The notes under the pieces: generated by a model | Told to the model about the DNA's origin: nothing | Database searches by the model: none | The model's input: the letters and a program-made list of their open reading frames with translations, nothing else | Position numbers and translations under genes: made by a program | Shown here: in pieces, positions 1 to 7,732 of the stretch | Layout of the letters: the number at the start of each line of letters is the position of its first letter | Position numbering within the stretch: position 1 is the stretch's first letter | Assembly: GCA_022614735.1 (NCBI GenBank) | Contig: JAKEHZ010000269.1 | Span: 1 to 18,304, forward strand | Source of the DNA: Acidobacteriota bacterium | GTDB taxonomy: Bacteria; Acidobacteriota; Blastocatellia; RBC074 | Reading direction: 5' to 3' | Length of the DNA stretch: 18,304 nt

Positions 1-86
1 GACATCGTCACTGATCATCCGATCATTGTGGTACCGCGAGCCAAACAAGGTCAAGTGAATATAGGCAAAACCAATGAGTTATTTAT

Positions 87-800
87 TTACACTGCCTTAG
101 TTAGTTTAATGATCGGTTTGTCTGCCTTGAATTCTACCTCAGCATACTTGGCATGAGTTCGCTCCTTACCGTCTTCGACAATAACATTGCCTTCCGCTTC
201 AATGTGATATGTCTTTGGGTTAAGACACAACCTAACAGCGGAGATGGTTAGCGCATCGTAGCTCGCCATTGCTCTATTGTACTCAATAGTTGTTTTCTTC
301 ACCCGCTTTTTAGTAAACTGCACGAGCATATCAAACTGGCGGTTTGACGATTGTGGTAGTGAGAAAGAATCATATTTGGGAGGTGGGAGTGTCGTGACAG
401 GCTCACGGATTCCAGATTTCGTTACCTCAAGTGCACTGCCGGCCACCTTTAGCACAGGAGCAAGAGTAATTACGAGAACGGTTCCCGGCTGAACTTGGAA
501 CCTCGCGCGTCGGAGAGGATACCATCCCTGTATTTCGGTAGTGATTTCATAGATGCCAGCGGGCAGATCGAACTCAAAAGTGCCATTCCAGTCGGTTGTA
601 CTACGCTGTGTGACTTGCTCGCCTTTAATGATAACAGTAGCTTCAGGTAAAACTGCTTCATCAGACGCAATTCCTATACCTTTCACTTTTCCAGGCAACT
701 GCGTTATGATAGCCATTGATTGAATACCGCATGGCACTGACAATGCGTTACTCAGTGCTAAGATCAGCACAAAACAAATGGCGTCGTATTGTAGCGTCAT
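87..800 (-). CDS. Exported protein with carboxypeptidase-regulatory-like domain
   Basis: Encodes about 237 aa. A GTG one codon upstream (803) is possible, but I prefer the ATG at 800, which has an AAGGA-type ribosome site about 4 to 5 bases upstream. Residues 1 to about 25 form a hydrophobic signal sequence. Residues about 37 to 118 look like a carboxypeptidase-regulatory-like beta-sandwich, with features such as TTDWNGTFEFDLPAGIYEIT, a fold common in exported proteins of this phylum. The tail has a segment, AEGNVIVEDGKERTHAKYAE, resembling the short strands of LptA/OstA-like proteins (weak, by eye). It lies 185 bases downstream of the single VWFA gene on the same strand, so it may be co-transcribed or have its own promoter; I see no clear one. 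No enzymatic residues are recognisable. Likely role: envelope or cell-surface binding; the exact function is unknown. Confidence 0.75.
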   Translation of the reverse strand: MTLQYDAICFVLILALSNALSVPCGIQSMAIITQLPGKVKGIGIASDEAVLPEATVIIKGEQVTQRSTTDWNGTFEFDLPAGIYEITTEIQGWYPLRRARFQVQPGTVLVITLAPVLKVAGSALEVTKSGIREPVTTLPPPKYDSFSLPQSSNRQFDMLVQFTKKRVKKTTIEYNRAMASYDALTISAVRLCLNPKTYHIEAEGNVIVEDGKERTHAKYAEVEFKADKPIIKLTKAV

Positions 801-985
801 CACTTTCCTTACTACTTTCCGAAGCAGTTTTTCCGGACAAGTTCCGCATTAGTCCTACTTTGTCTTCCACTATCTTTAAGGATTTTGGAATCATCAGATG
901 GAATGCGGTTTACAGCGTGAAGCAATTCGTGAATCACCACTTCAGATCACTCTCAGGCATCAAGATGAAAATAACATCAGGAGAT
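801..985 (-). other. Intergenic gap, no feature recognised
   Basis: This 185-base gap separates the single VWFA gene from the downstream regulatory-like-domain gene. I see no strong hairpin, no convincing sigma-70 promoter and no small gene in it apart from the ribosome site next to the downstream start. Confidence 0.5.
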
Positions 986-2095
986 TTAATCGATGCCTTG
1001 TCCCGGCTTTACATCCTGCGCACGCTGCCCGCGCGGGCGCGCATAATACCCCTGCTTAGTCTTTATGACCACCTCACCCAATCGCTTATTCGTTTCCGGG
1101 GTCAATATCAGCCTGATCTGACGATAGCCTCCATCGGCCTGCTCACGTTTCGGGCTGAAACCAAGACTGTAGCGGGTTCGCAGGTGATCAACCAGCTGCG
1201 CCAGGCGCGCATTGATCTCCAGGCTCGGTGATTTGATGACTTCGCCTCCGGTCTGAGTGGCAAACGGATCGATCGTCATTCGCCTGCGATAGATATCTTT
1301 GCCATCTCCGCCGCGCCGCAACATCTTTTCGACACCCGACAACGAGCCTTCAACAACCAGGCCGCAGACCATACTGCCCGATCCAATAACCTGGTCTGAA
1401 ACCTCTTTCTCTGAAACCCCAAAGCCGTAGTAGTCCCAGGAGACATTGTCGGTGATGGCGATGATCACACGGCGACTTGTCGGGTTGCTTGCTTTGCTCA
1501 TGTGCACTGCAGCATCGCGCAACGCCGGATAGAGCAGCGTCCCCTGGCCGATCAACGGGGTTTTATCGATCTGGCTGATCTTGTTTAATACCACCCGCCT
1601 CTCGGTAGTGAAGTCCTGTACCAATTGCGTCGAGGTAGAGAAAGCTAAGACGGCAACCTCGTCTTTCTCTCTGAGGCGATTCAGAGCCACCAGGGCCCCA
1701 TCACGTATCTCATTGAGTATAGGGCTGACACTCCCGCTCAGATCGATCAGTAAAATCACAGAGAGCGAGAGCTGGTCCTGACTGAAGTGGGTGATTTGCT
1801 GCCGGATACCATCTTCGTAGAGCTCGAAATCTGCCGCATTGAGCCCGTTGACGATTTCACCTGTCTTTCGTTTCAACACCTGCGCATCGATCACAACCAG
1901 ATCAGTGTGGAGTTTGATTATTTCCTGCTGGAGATATGCCTGGGAGGGGCGAGGTTGAGCTGTAAGAGAGAAAACGAAACAGATGAAAAAGATGCTAGAT
2001 GCTAGATGCTGGATGCTAGGATGAACACCTAGCATCCAGCATCCAGCATCTAGCATCTTTTTCATCTGTTTCGTTTTCTCTCCTGGTTTTTGCAT
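986..2095 (-). CDS. VWFA-related (acidobacterial type) exported protein, single domain
   Basis: Encodes 369 aa. From about residue 60 it follows the acidobacterial VWFA-related pattern: an N-terminal beta region (KLHTDLVVIDAQV, then DFELYEDGIRQQITHFSQ), then a von Willebrand factor A domain with an intact MIDAS metal motif DLSGS at residues 118 to 122 and an ITDN motif later, ending in RYSLGFSP and GYYARP. Such proteins are exported and thought to bind ligands through a metal ion; the partner is unknown. It begins 18 bases after the stop of the double VWFA gene and is clearly its paralogue, so the two are probably one operon. Oddity: residues about 5 to 43, including the hydrophobic core of the signal peptide, are encoded by a near-perfect 55-bp inverted repeat (IR1). 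The ribosome site before 2095 is weak (GAG only). Internal ATG at 2065 is an alternative start. Confidence 0.85.
   Translation of the reverse strand: MQKPGEKTKQMKKMLDAGCWMLGVHPSIQHLASSIFFICFVFSLTAQPRPSQAYLQQEIIKLHTDLVVIDAQVLKRKTGEIVNGLNAADFELYEDGIRQQITHFSQDQLSLSVILLIDLSGSVSPILNEIRDGALVALNRLREKDEVAVLAFSTSTQLVQDFTTERRVVLNKISQIDKTPLIGQGTLLYPALRDAAVHMSKASNPTSRRVIIAITDNVSWDYYGFGVSEKEVSDQVIGSGSMVCGLVVEGSLSGVEKMLRRGGDGKDIYRRRMTIDPFATQTGGEVIKSPSLEINARLAQLVDHLRTRYSLGFSPKREQADGGYRQIRLILTPETNKRLGEVVIKTKQGYYARPRGQRAQDVKPGQGID
1966..2082. repeat. IR1: 55-bp inverted repeat inside the VWFA gene 5' end
   Basis: Left arm 1966-2020 and right arm 2028-2082 are complementary over 55 bases with one mismatch, separated by a 7-base loop. 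The inner half of each arm is a tandem of 7- to 8-base units of the type GATGCTAG/GATGCTGG. The outer half, GAAAACGAAACAGATGAAAA at 1970-1989, resembles the outer modules of IR4 and IR5. The whole element is open in the coding frame of the VWFA gene and encodes its signal peptide region. No target-site duplication is visible. Confidence 0.95.
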
Positions 2096-2113
2096 AAAGC
2101 TCAGTCAGGGATT

Positions 2114-4336
2114 TTAGTGAGACTTCCCGCCTCCAGAATTATTGGGTTCTGTCACATCACTATCTACGGGCTTACGACCGTAGTACCCTTGTGCTGTGGA
2201 GATTATGATTTCGCCCGCCCGCTTCTGAGCTTCCGGGTTTAGCTTCAGTGTGAGCTTGTGATAGGGCTCAAATGTTGTGTCGATTGATGGATTAAACCCC
2301 ACGACGTAACGGTTACGTATGAGGTCAAGCAATAGATTGAGTTTCTCCGCAGTGTCTTCACCTTCCAGTTTCATTGCCGCCCCGCCGGTCTTCCGAATGG
2401 TCTGCACGAAGGTCCGATCCTTCATGATAGCATCAAGCACCATCTGAGTCCCAATTGTGGCAGCGACTGTTGTTGCTATAGAGATAGGGTTCCCAAAACT
2501 GAAAATGGCGCTCCGCGCAGCAACTGAGGCGATCTGTCGTGCACGCGAAGGTCTTGGAGCCTTGGCGACCATTCCATAGACTACGCAACCGGTATCGAAA
2601 AGGACCTTGGCTGTGTAATCGGGCTTTGCACTTGTGTGAGAACGTGGATTGTCATCGGTGATAGTTATGATCACACGCCGGCCGGCCGGATTTGCAGCCT
2701 TGTCCATATGCTCCGCCGCATGAAAGACTGCCATCGTTCGATCTTGGTAGGGTCCGATATTTAATTGGCGAGCTCTGTCAACGAAGTCCCTGAGTCTGAC
2801 CGCGATAATTTTGCGATCTTTGGTGAAGTTTTGAATGATGGCCGCGGTCGATCCGAAAGCCATGAGGGCTATCTCGTCATCAGGTTTGAAGTGACGTATC
2901 CAGTGAGAAACGCCTCTCCGCAAAGAACTCATTGTGTAAGTAGTATTCCCTGTGACATCGATCAATAAAATTACCGAGATCGGCAATTGCCCCTGACTGA
3001 AATGTGCAATCTCCTTTTTTACACCATTATCCACAAGCTCGAAGTCTTCTTTGGTCAGATTGCCGGCAATCGTTCCGGTTTTCTTATTCATTGCATGCAC
3101 ATCGAGCATAACCAGATTGGCGAAAGGATTGACGATCGCATTGTTCTGCTTTGTCGTTTGAGAATCCGGTTCAAGTGATGGTTGAACCTTCGGTTGTTCA
3201 TTCGGTTGTTCAATCGCTTGTGTCTCGGGCGTCCCAGCGGTCTTTTCCGGCGCAGGCGCTACGCCGGGAAGGACAGTGCCAGGCTGTGGCTCATTCGTCT
3301 CCGCATCTGCCTTCACTTCGGCCAGCAATTCTTCACTCTCTCTATCGACGGCGTAATATCCTTTTCTGGCACTGATCACGATTTCACTGCCCAGCCGTCT
3401 CTTCGCTTCACGAGTGAGTGTGAGATTGACTTTGCGGTACTTTCCGTCGAAGGTCTGATTGGTTGGCGTATAACCGATGCTATAGCGGCTTCGCAGGTGT
3501 TCGATCATTTCACCAAGCCGCGCATTGATCTCATCCTTACTTGCGCCGGTCATCTCACCGCCGGTCTCCTCGACGTATGGATTTATCGTTGTGCGTTTAA
3601 AATGCTCCTGAACAGTGGGGTGTTGGAAAACTACGCTGGCGGCCACATTCAATAAAGACTTGACGATCAGTCCGCAAACCGTGGCGCCTGATTCAATGAC
3701 CGTCAGTCGAGCCTCTTCCTCTGAGATAGTATCATTGTAACGACTCATCGCACCTTGATTGTCTGTGATGACGAGGATGGCGCGACGGCTTGTCGGGTTG
3801 GTGGCATAGCGCATTTGCCGGGCGGCTTTAACGACGGCTTCGTGGATGCGCGTGCCGCCGCTCGATTTCTCCAGCGCTGCAGCCAGTTTATCCAGAACCA
3901 GCTGCCGGTCTTTGGTGAAGTCTTGTATCAGCTCCGTCCAGCCGGAAAAGATCATCAGCGCGACCTCGTCTTCCGGTTTCAGACGCTGCAGTGCCTGCAA
4001 GGCCCCTTCGCGAATTTTTTCGATCACAGGCCTGACGCTCGGACTAACGTCCAACAGTAGAACTATCGACAGCGGCAGTTTATCTTGACTAAAGTATTCG
4101 ATTTGCTGTTTTGCGCCGTCTTCGAATAAATCAAAATCTTCAGGCTTGAGGCCGCGAATGATCTCACGGCTCTTCTTATCTGTTACCGAGGCGTCCAGCA
4201 CGACAAGGTCAGTTTTTAGTTTTATGGTCTCTTGTTGCTGGACATCTGACTGTGGTGTGGTTTGGGAATAACCTGTAGCGACGAACAGTGAGGAAAGAAC
4301 GAGACAAGCGATCCGGCAGGATATCGAGGTCGGCAT
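2114..4336 (-). CDS. VWFA-related (acidobacterial type) exported protein with two VWFA domains
   Basis: Encodes 740 aa. The ATG at 4336 has a near-ideal ribosome site (GGAGGTG about 6 bases upstream) and opens a signal peptide (residues 1 to about 24). Repeat unit 1 (about 36 to 330) has the lead-in DFDLFEDGAKQQIEYFSQ, an intact MIDAS DVSPS at 96-100, a TDN at 191-193 and the end motif GYYA. A Pro/Glu/Gln-rich linker (about 340 to 400, with QAIEQPNEQPKVQPS) joins it to unit 2 (about 402 to 720), which repeats the lead-in DFELVDNGVKKEIAHFSQ and ends in GYYG. Unit 2 has a degenerate MIDAS, DVTGN at 460-464, and may not hold metal in the usual way. The protein reads as an internal duplication or fusion of two full-length single-domain proteins. 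It is the first gene of a likely operon with the single VWFA gene. Ligand and function are unknown; an envelope role is inferred. Confidence 0.9.
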   Translation of the reverse strand: MPTSISCRIACLVLSSLFVATGYSQTTPQSDVQQQETIKLKTDLVVLDASVTDKKSREIIRGLKPEDFDLFEDGAKQQIEYFSQDKLPLSIVLLLDVSPSVRPVIEKIREGALQALQRLKPEDEVALMIFSGWTELIQDFTKDRQLVLDKLAAALEKSSGGTRIHEAVVKAARQMRYATNPTSRRAILVITDNQGAMSRYNDTISEEEARLTVIESGATVCGLIVKSLLNVAASVVFQHPTVQEHFKRTTINPYVEETGGEMTGASKDEINARLGEMIEHLRSRYSIGYTPTNQTFDGKYRKVNLTLTREAKRRLGSEIVISARKGYYAVDRESEELLAEVKADAETNEPQPGTVLPGVAPAPEKTAGTPETQAIEQPNEQPKVQPSLEPDSQTTKQNNAIVNPFANLVMLDVHAMNKKTGTIAGNLTKEDFELVDNGVKKEIAHFSQGQLPISVILLIDVTGNTTYTMSSLRRGVSHWIRHFKPDDEIALMAFGSTAAIIQNFTKDRKIIAVRLRDFVDRARQLNIGPYQDRTMAVFHAAEHMDKAANPAGRRVIITITDDNPRSHTSAKPDYTAKVLFDTGCVVYGMVAKAPRPSRARQIASVAARSAIFSFGNPISIATTVAATIGTQMVLDAIMKDRTFVQTIRKTGGAAMKLEGEDTAEKLNLLLDLIRNRYVVGFNPSIDTTFEPYHKLTLKLNPEAQKRAGEIIISTAQGYYGRKPVDSDVTEPNNSGGGKSH

Positions 4337-4443
4337 AAACTCACCTCCAGTGATAGGAGCCGCTTTACGTTTTCCTGGTGCTAGCAGCGTTTGTCGAGTG
4401 GCATGACCAAATGACCGCGAGCATCATAAATTTTCAAACTGGA

Positions 4444-4472
4444 ATCTTACTCCCGCTCTGCTTTAACCTCAA
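4444..4472 (-). promoter_or_regulatory. Possible sigma-70 promoter for the VWFA genes
   Basis: On the minus strand there is TTGAGG (4472-4467), a 17-base spacer and TAAGAT (4449-4444), about 108 bases before the start at 4336. Each box matches the consensus at only four of six positions, so this is a candidate. A better -10-like TATGAT occurs closer to the gene but lacks a -35 partner. Confidence 0.25.
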
Positions 4473-4487
4473 CCGTACTCTTGTGAC

Positions 4488-4612
4488 GTCTCAGAATTCG
4501 GTGGCAATTCACCACGGATTGACACGGATGCGACGGATTTTCACGGATTTTATCCGCGTGCATCCGTCGCATCCGTGTCAGTCCGTGGTGAATTGCCACC
4601 GAATTCTGAGAC
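4488..4612. repeat. IR2: 51-bp inverted repeat overlapping the ligase gene 3' end
   Basis: Left arm 4488-4538 and right arm 4562-4612 are complementary over 51 bases with one mismatch. The 23-base centre can form a further small hairpin. Arms contain recurring ACGGAT units (CACGGATTGACACGGATGCG). The right arm and centre are read as the last 20 codons and stop of the O-antigen ligase-like gene. The left arm lies in the gap before the VWFA operon. No target duplication is seen and no T-run follows, so it is not a typical terminator. Confidence 0.95.
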
Positions 4613-6166
4613 ATTATTGCTCTTCACAACAACCAATGCGATTACAAAAAGGAGTAACATCAGCGCTTCGGAATCTCCGAAGTTGTAATTCGTCAGCGAG
4701 CTGGCCGAGAAACCGATGAGTGCACCGAAAGCCCCGAGTGTGAGGCTTTGACCGAAATCATCCCCTCTCTTTTCCGCGCGTTTGTAACTGCGCCGCGCCA
4801 TGAGCATCATTGCTGCCATGAGCCAGACGAAAGAAACGAGAGCGGGCAGCCCACGGTCCATTGCAATCTGGATGGGTGTCGAATGTGTATGTGTGATGTA
4901 TTCGCCGGGAAATCCCCACTCACGCCAGTGGCGCTTGTGCGAATCCATTCCAACGCCGATAAGCGGGTGGTTGGGAATTACGCGAAGGCCGGCTTGCATA
5001 TATGCTATTCGTCTCGTGGTGCTATCGTCGTCGAAACTCATCATTGTTTGCTGGCGCGCGGTGGTGATTACATAAAAGCCGAGTCCTCCGAGGAGGAGTG
5101 CCGTGGCTATGGCAATGATCGACGCAAGACGGCTCCCAATGCTGATCGAAACGAAGAAGACCGTGATAATGAAGGCTGCTATCACTGCGCGTGAGGCTGT
5201 CAGCACCAATGCCGTGGAGAAGAAGAGGAAAAGCAGGCAGAAAATTATGAGCCAGAATCCCCTCTTTCGTCTCCGCCATAACTTGAAACACGTGAGCAGT
5301 CCGCCGCAAATGAGCATGGCGAAAATCTGCATCTGCTCGGCGTATGTCTGAAACTGGCGCGAAAATCCGGAGACGCGAAACTGCCGGCTGCGGCCGCCAA
5401 TGCTTATCCCGAGCGGATTGGAGCGAGTCTTGATCTCCTCGGTTACGCGCAGCGCAACGGGGACTGGATCCCCGGCATGGAGGGCTTCGACTTCTATAAT
5501 TTCACCTTCGCGATGCCGCCCTATCACCTGAAAGACATCTTCCTGCGTGAACACTCTTTGTCGCGCGATCATCCAGATGACATCGCCAACCTGAAGTTTG
5601 TTTCCGGCAAGCGGGCTGTCGGGTTCAATGGCGGCGACGATCATCCCGCGTCCGAGGAACTTTTCCATCAAACTGAACCCTACTCCGACCAGACTTGAGA
5701 CAACCAGCATGCCGGCCAGAAGGTGCACTCCGCGCGGACGCAGATTGGTGGCGACAATGTATATCACGCCGAAGAGCAGCAGCGTTTTCAGTTTCCTCAG
5801 GCTGATGCTCGGTTCAACAGAGAAGACAGAAGAAATAATGGTCAGAGAAGCAAAACATAACAGCGGTAAATCGATCGGCGTCCGCGCGAAATGAAAGCGG
5901 CGGAGCGTTAGATCGCGCGCGATCCAGGCGATGAAGGTCAGATCCAGACTGATTTGCGCTGCGGCAATTGAATGTGGAAGGGAGAGTGAAAAAAGGAGGA
6001 GAAAGAAGACAATCGCACGGTTAGCCCAGCGCGCCGCCAGGTTATCGTCCTTGACGGCAGACAGCGCGTCGAAGTAACTGAGCCAATTTGAAAATGAAGA
6101 ACGGGAAGACACTCCCCCGCTCTTCTTGATCTGCTCGCGTTGGTCGATGAGGGGGCGGGAAGTCAT
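4550..6166 (-). CDS. O-antigen ligase/polymerase-like membrane protein with an embedded PDZ-like domain
   Basis: Encodes 538 aa. It has about 10 to 11 hydrophobic segments (for example about 51-70, 98-115, 148-166, 279-295, 303-322, 326-344, 346-368, 436-457, 499-515). The segment TALVLTASRAVIAAF (318-332) and the loop PNHPLIGVGMDSHK (398-411) followed by HTHSTPIQIAMDRGLPAL (425-442) match the Wzy_C/WaaL family, whose members join or polymerise lipid-linked glycans on the periplasmic side. Between two membrane segments, residues about 172 to 243 read as a PDZ-like domain (VAAIEPDSPLAGNKLQVGDV, then EGEIIEVEAL), which is unusual for this family. It starts 15 bases after the DUF4097 gene stop, so it is in that operon. 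The ribosome site is weak. The last 20 residues come from IR2 and are polar (SPRTDTDATDARG), probably replacing the original C-terminus. Ligase versus polymerase cannot be decided. Confidence 0.85.
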   Translation of the reverse strand: MTSRPLIDQREQIKKSGGVSSRSSFSNWLSYFDALSAVKDDNLAARWANRAIVFFLLLFSLSLPHSIAAAQISLDLTFIAWIARDLTLRRFHFARTPIDLPLLCFASLTIISSVFSVEPSISLRKLKTLLLFGVIYIVATNLRPRGVHLLAGMLVVSSLVGVGFSLMEKFLGRGMIVAAIEPDSPLAGNKLQVGDVIWMIARQRVFTQEDVFQVIGRHREGEIIEVEALHAGDPVPVALRVTEEIKTRSNPLGISIGGRSRQFRVSGFSRQFQTYAEQMQIFAMLICGGLLTCFKLWRRRKRGFWLIIFCLLFLFFSTALVLTASRAVIAAFIITVFFVSISIGSRLASIIAIATALLLGGLGFYVITTARQQTMMSFDDDSTTRRIAYMQAGLRVIPNHPLIGVGMDSHKRHWREWGFPGEYITHTHSTPIQIAMDRGLPALVSFVWLMAAMMLMARRSYKRAEKRGDDFGQSLTLGAFGALIGFSASSLTNYNFGDSEALMLLLFVIALVVVKSNNVSEFGGNSPRTDTDATDARG

Positions 6167-6181
6167 TGGATATCTCAGAGC

Positions 6182-6922
6182 CTACGGTTTGCGGCGTAGG
6201 TGAATACTCCCTTCCTGAGTCCATAAAAAGACTTTGGCTCGGCCGGCTCCAACGGCAGCTTCGACGAGCTGATTTGTCTGCCTGTCGAACTTCATCGGAA
6301 ACCCGCCCAGATCCATCACGCCCGTGAATGACGAGGCCGATAGTTTGAAATCGGCGTGAGAGGGGCAAGTGACATCGACACTACCTGAGAACGATTTCAG
6401 CCTGTATTCGCCATCGGGCAGGAGCTCGCCGCTGAAAACCACATTCCCGCTTGAGCTGTGGGCTTCGACCCTGGAGCTGCGAAGGCCCGTGAATTGGATG
6501 TTACCGTCAGTCGTGATGCGGGCGCGCACGGGACCGGTCAGATTGGCTACTGTAATCGCTCCTTTGTAAGTGAAGAGGTCGAGTCTGGTTGATAGGGGAA
6601 CATAGATATCGAAATCAACAGTGCCGCGCCCGGTCACCTCTACCTTAACCTTGCCCTCCTGAGTTTGCGTCGCATTCACTCGCGCATCGCCATCAACCTG
6701 CCTGGCATTGATCATAATCTTGCCCGTATTTGAGCCGGATGCCGTTACTTTGATCGATCCGATCTGGTTGATGACCTCCAGCCCGCTCGATTCGGGAGAA
6801 ACAGTGAAGGATTTGCTGAGAGGCTGGGCGCCGGCTGTGGAAGATGAAGCCGAGGCAAACAATAGACCCAGGACCATCGCTGAGACTTGTCTCAGTGAAG
6901 ATAAGGAACCCTTCAATAACAT
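6182..6922 (-). CDS. Exported DUF4097-type (putative adhesin) protein
   Basis: Encodes 246 aa from the ATG at 6922. The open frame extends upstream to 7099, but that part overlaps the anti-sigma gene. The ATG at 6922 has a GGTG ribosome site 6 bases upstream, lies 16 bases after the anti-sigma stop, and opens directly into a signal peptide (MLLKGSLSSLRQ, then VSAMVLGLLFASASSSTAGA). A start at 6961 with a 23-base overlap is the alternative. The mature part is short beta strands with turns such as GSIKVTASGSNTGKI, TDGNIQFTGL, SSSGNVVFSGEL and SFSGSVDVTCP, the repeating G-x-[IV]-x-[FV] pattern of DUF4097 proteins, which are predicted to form a right-handed beta structure. Function is unknown in the family. 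In this position, after a sigma/anti-sigma pair, it is likely a member of the envelope-stress regulon or its sensing partner (inference). Confidence 0.8.
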   Translation of the reverse strand: MLLKGSLSSLRQVSAMVLGLLFASASSSTAGAQPLSKSFTVSPESSGLEVINQIGSIKVTASGSNTGKIMINARQVDGDARVNATQTQEGKVKVEVTGRGTVDFDIYVPLSTRLDLFTYKGAITVANLTGPVRARITTDGNIQFTGLRSSRVEAHSSSGNVVFSGELLPDGEYRLKSFSGSVDVTCPSHADFKLSASSFTGVMDLGGFPMKFDRQTNQLVEAAVGAGRAKVFLWTQEGSIHLRRKP

Positions 6923-6938
6923 TCCGTTCACCACGGCC

Positions 6939-7634
6939 TTACCATTTGAGGCGTTCGACATCTTCCAGTAGTTGACGTTTCTCGTGGTAGAGAGTGAGCA
7001 CCATCTGCTGCTGAACCCGATCATCGGGGTTATTCTGGAGCGTCTGCCGGGAATATCGCAATGATTCTTCGATCTTATTAAGGTGTCTCTCGAAATCATC
7101 GCGAACCTGCGGATCCCAATTCATCTTTCGTCCATTGATAACTGATAACCTGCGCTCAATTTCAGCTTTGATTGTATCTTCGCCCGGCAGCAAAGCGGTT
7201 TGCAGAGCTGTTGGCGCTTTGATGATGTTGAAATCTCTCTGATCCTGATTTGAAGTGCGGAATAAACCGAAAACGATCAGTGCTGCCGCCAGCGCGCCGG
7301 CTCCCGCCAGTTGTGGCAGAGTGAAGCTGAATTGACGCGATTTCATTCGCGCCCACCAGCTCAACGCCGGCCTCTCGACGCGAGTCGGCCTTTCGGACCG
7401 AGGCACTTCGGGTTCGATCTCTTTCGCAATCCGCGCCCAAAGAGCGCGTGATGGCGTGTGCAGCGGCAGTTCACGCGCAGCAGTTCTGACTTCAGTCAGT
7501 TCTAGTTTAATACTCTGGCATTTGGAACAGGCAATCAGATGTGTTTCTATTTCGCGAACCTCGATGTCCGAGAGCCACATCTCATGTTTGTCAATATAGT
7601 CGGACATCGAACTAACCACGGCTCGGCATTCCAT
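6939..7634 (-). CDS. Putative zinc-finger anti-sigma factor, single-pass membrane protein
   Basis: Encodes 231 aa. The cytoplasmic N-terminus carries a ZAS-type zinc motif: C3 plus H32-x3-C36-x2-C39 (THLIACSKC), as in anti-sigma factors that hold ECF sigma factors inactive. A basic stretch (about 93-101, WWARMKSRQ) precedes one membrane segment at about 107-125 (LPQLAGAGALAAALIVFGLF). The outer part, about 126-231, is charged and helical, probably coiled coil near the C-terminus (EKRQLLEDVERLKW). The start at 7634 has GAGGG about 9 bases upstream. It follows the ECF sigma gene by 98 bases and precedes the DUF4097 gene by 16, the normal arrangement for a sigma/anti-sigma pair. The sensing signal cannot be inferred. 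Release by regulated proteolysis is the usual mechanism in the family but is not shown here. Confidence 0.85.
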   Translation of the reverse strand: MECRAVVSSMSDYIDKHEMWLSDIEVREIETHLIACSKCQSIKLELTEVRTAARELPLHTPSRALWARIAKEIEPEVPRSERPTRVERPALSWWARMKSRQFSFTLPQLAGAGALAAALIVFGLFRTSNQDQRDFNIIKAPTALQTALLPGEDTIKAEIERRLSVINGRKMNWDPQVRDDFERHLNKIEESLRYSRQTLQNNPDDRVQQQMVLTLYHEKRQLLEDVERLKW

Positions 7635-7732
7635 ACTACTACCCTCTCTATTGCTCTTACCTTGGGGTCACTGTCAGTTGCCTCGGGTCGAGTAAGGTGA
7701 GGATTAACAACTGAATCGTAACCGATAATCAT

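Noticed and set aside
1..156. Plus-strand open frame running in from the left edge, with I-I-V-V-P-R
   Set aside because: It overlaps the 3' end of the minus-strand gene by about 70 bases and the sequence does not continue like any family I recognise; too little to call.
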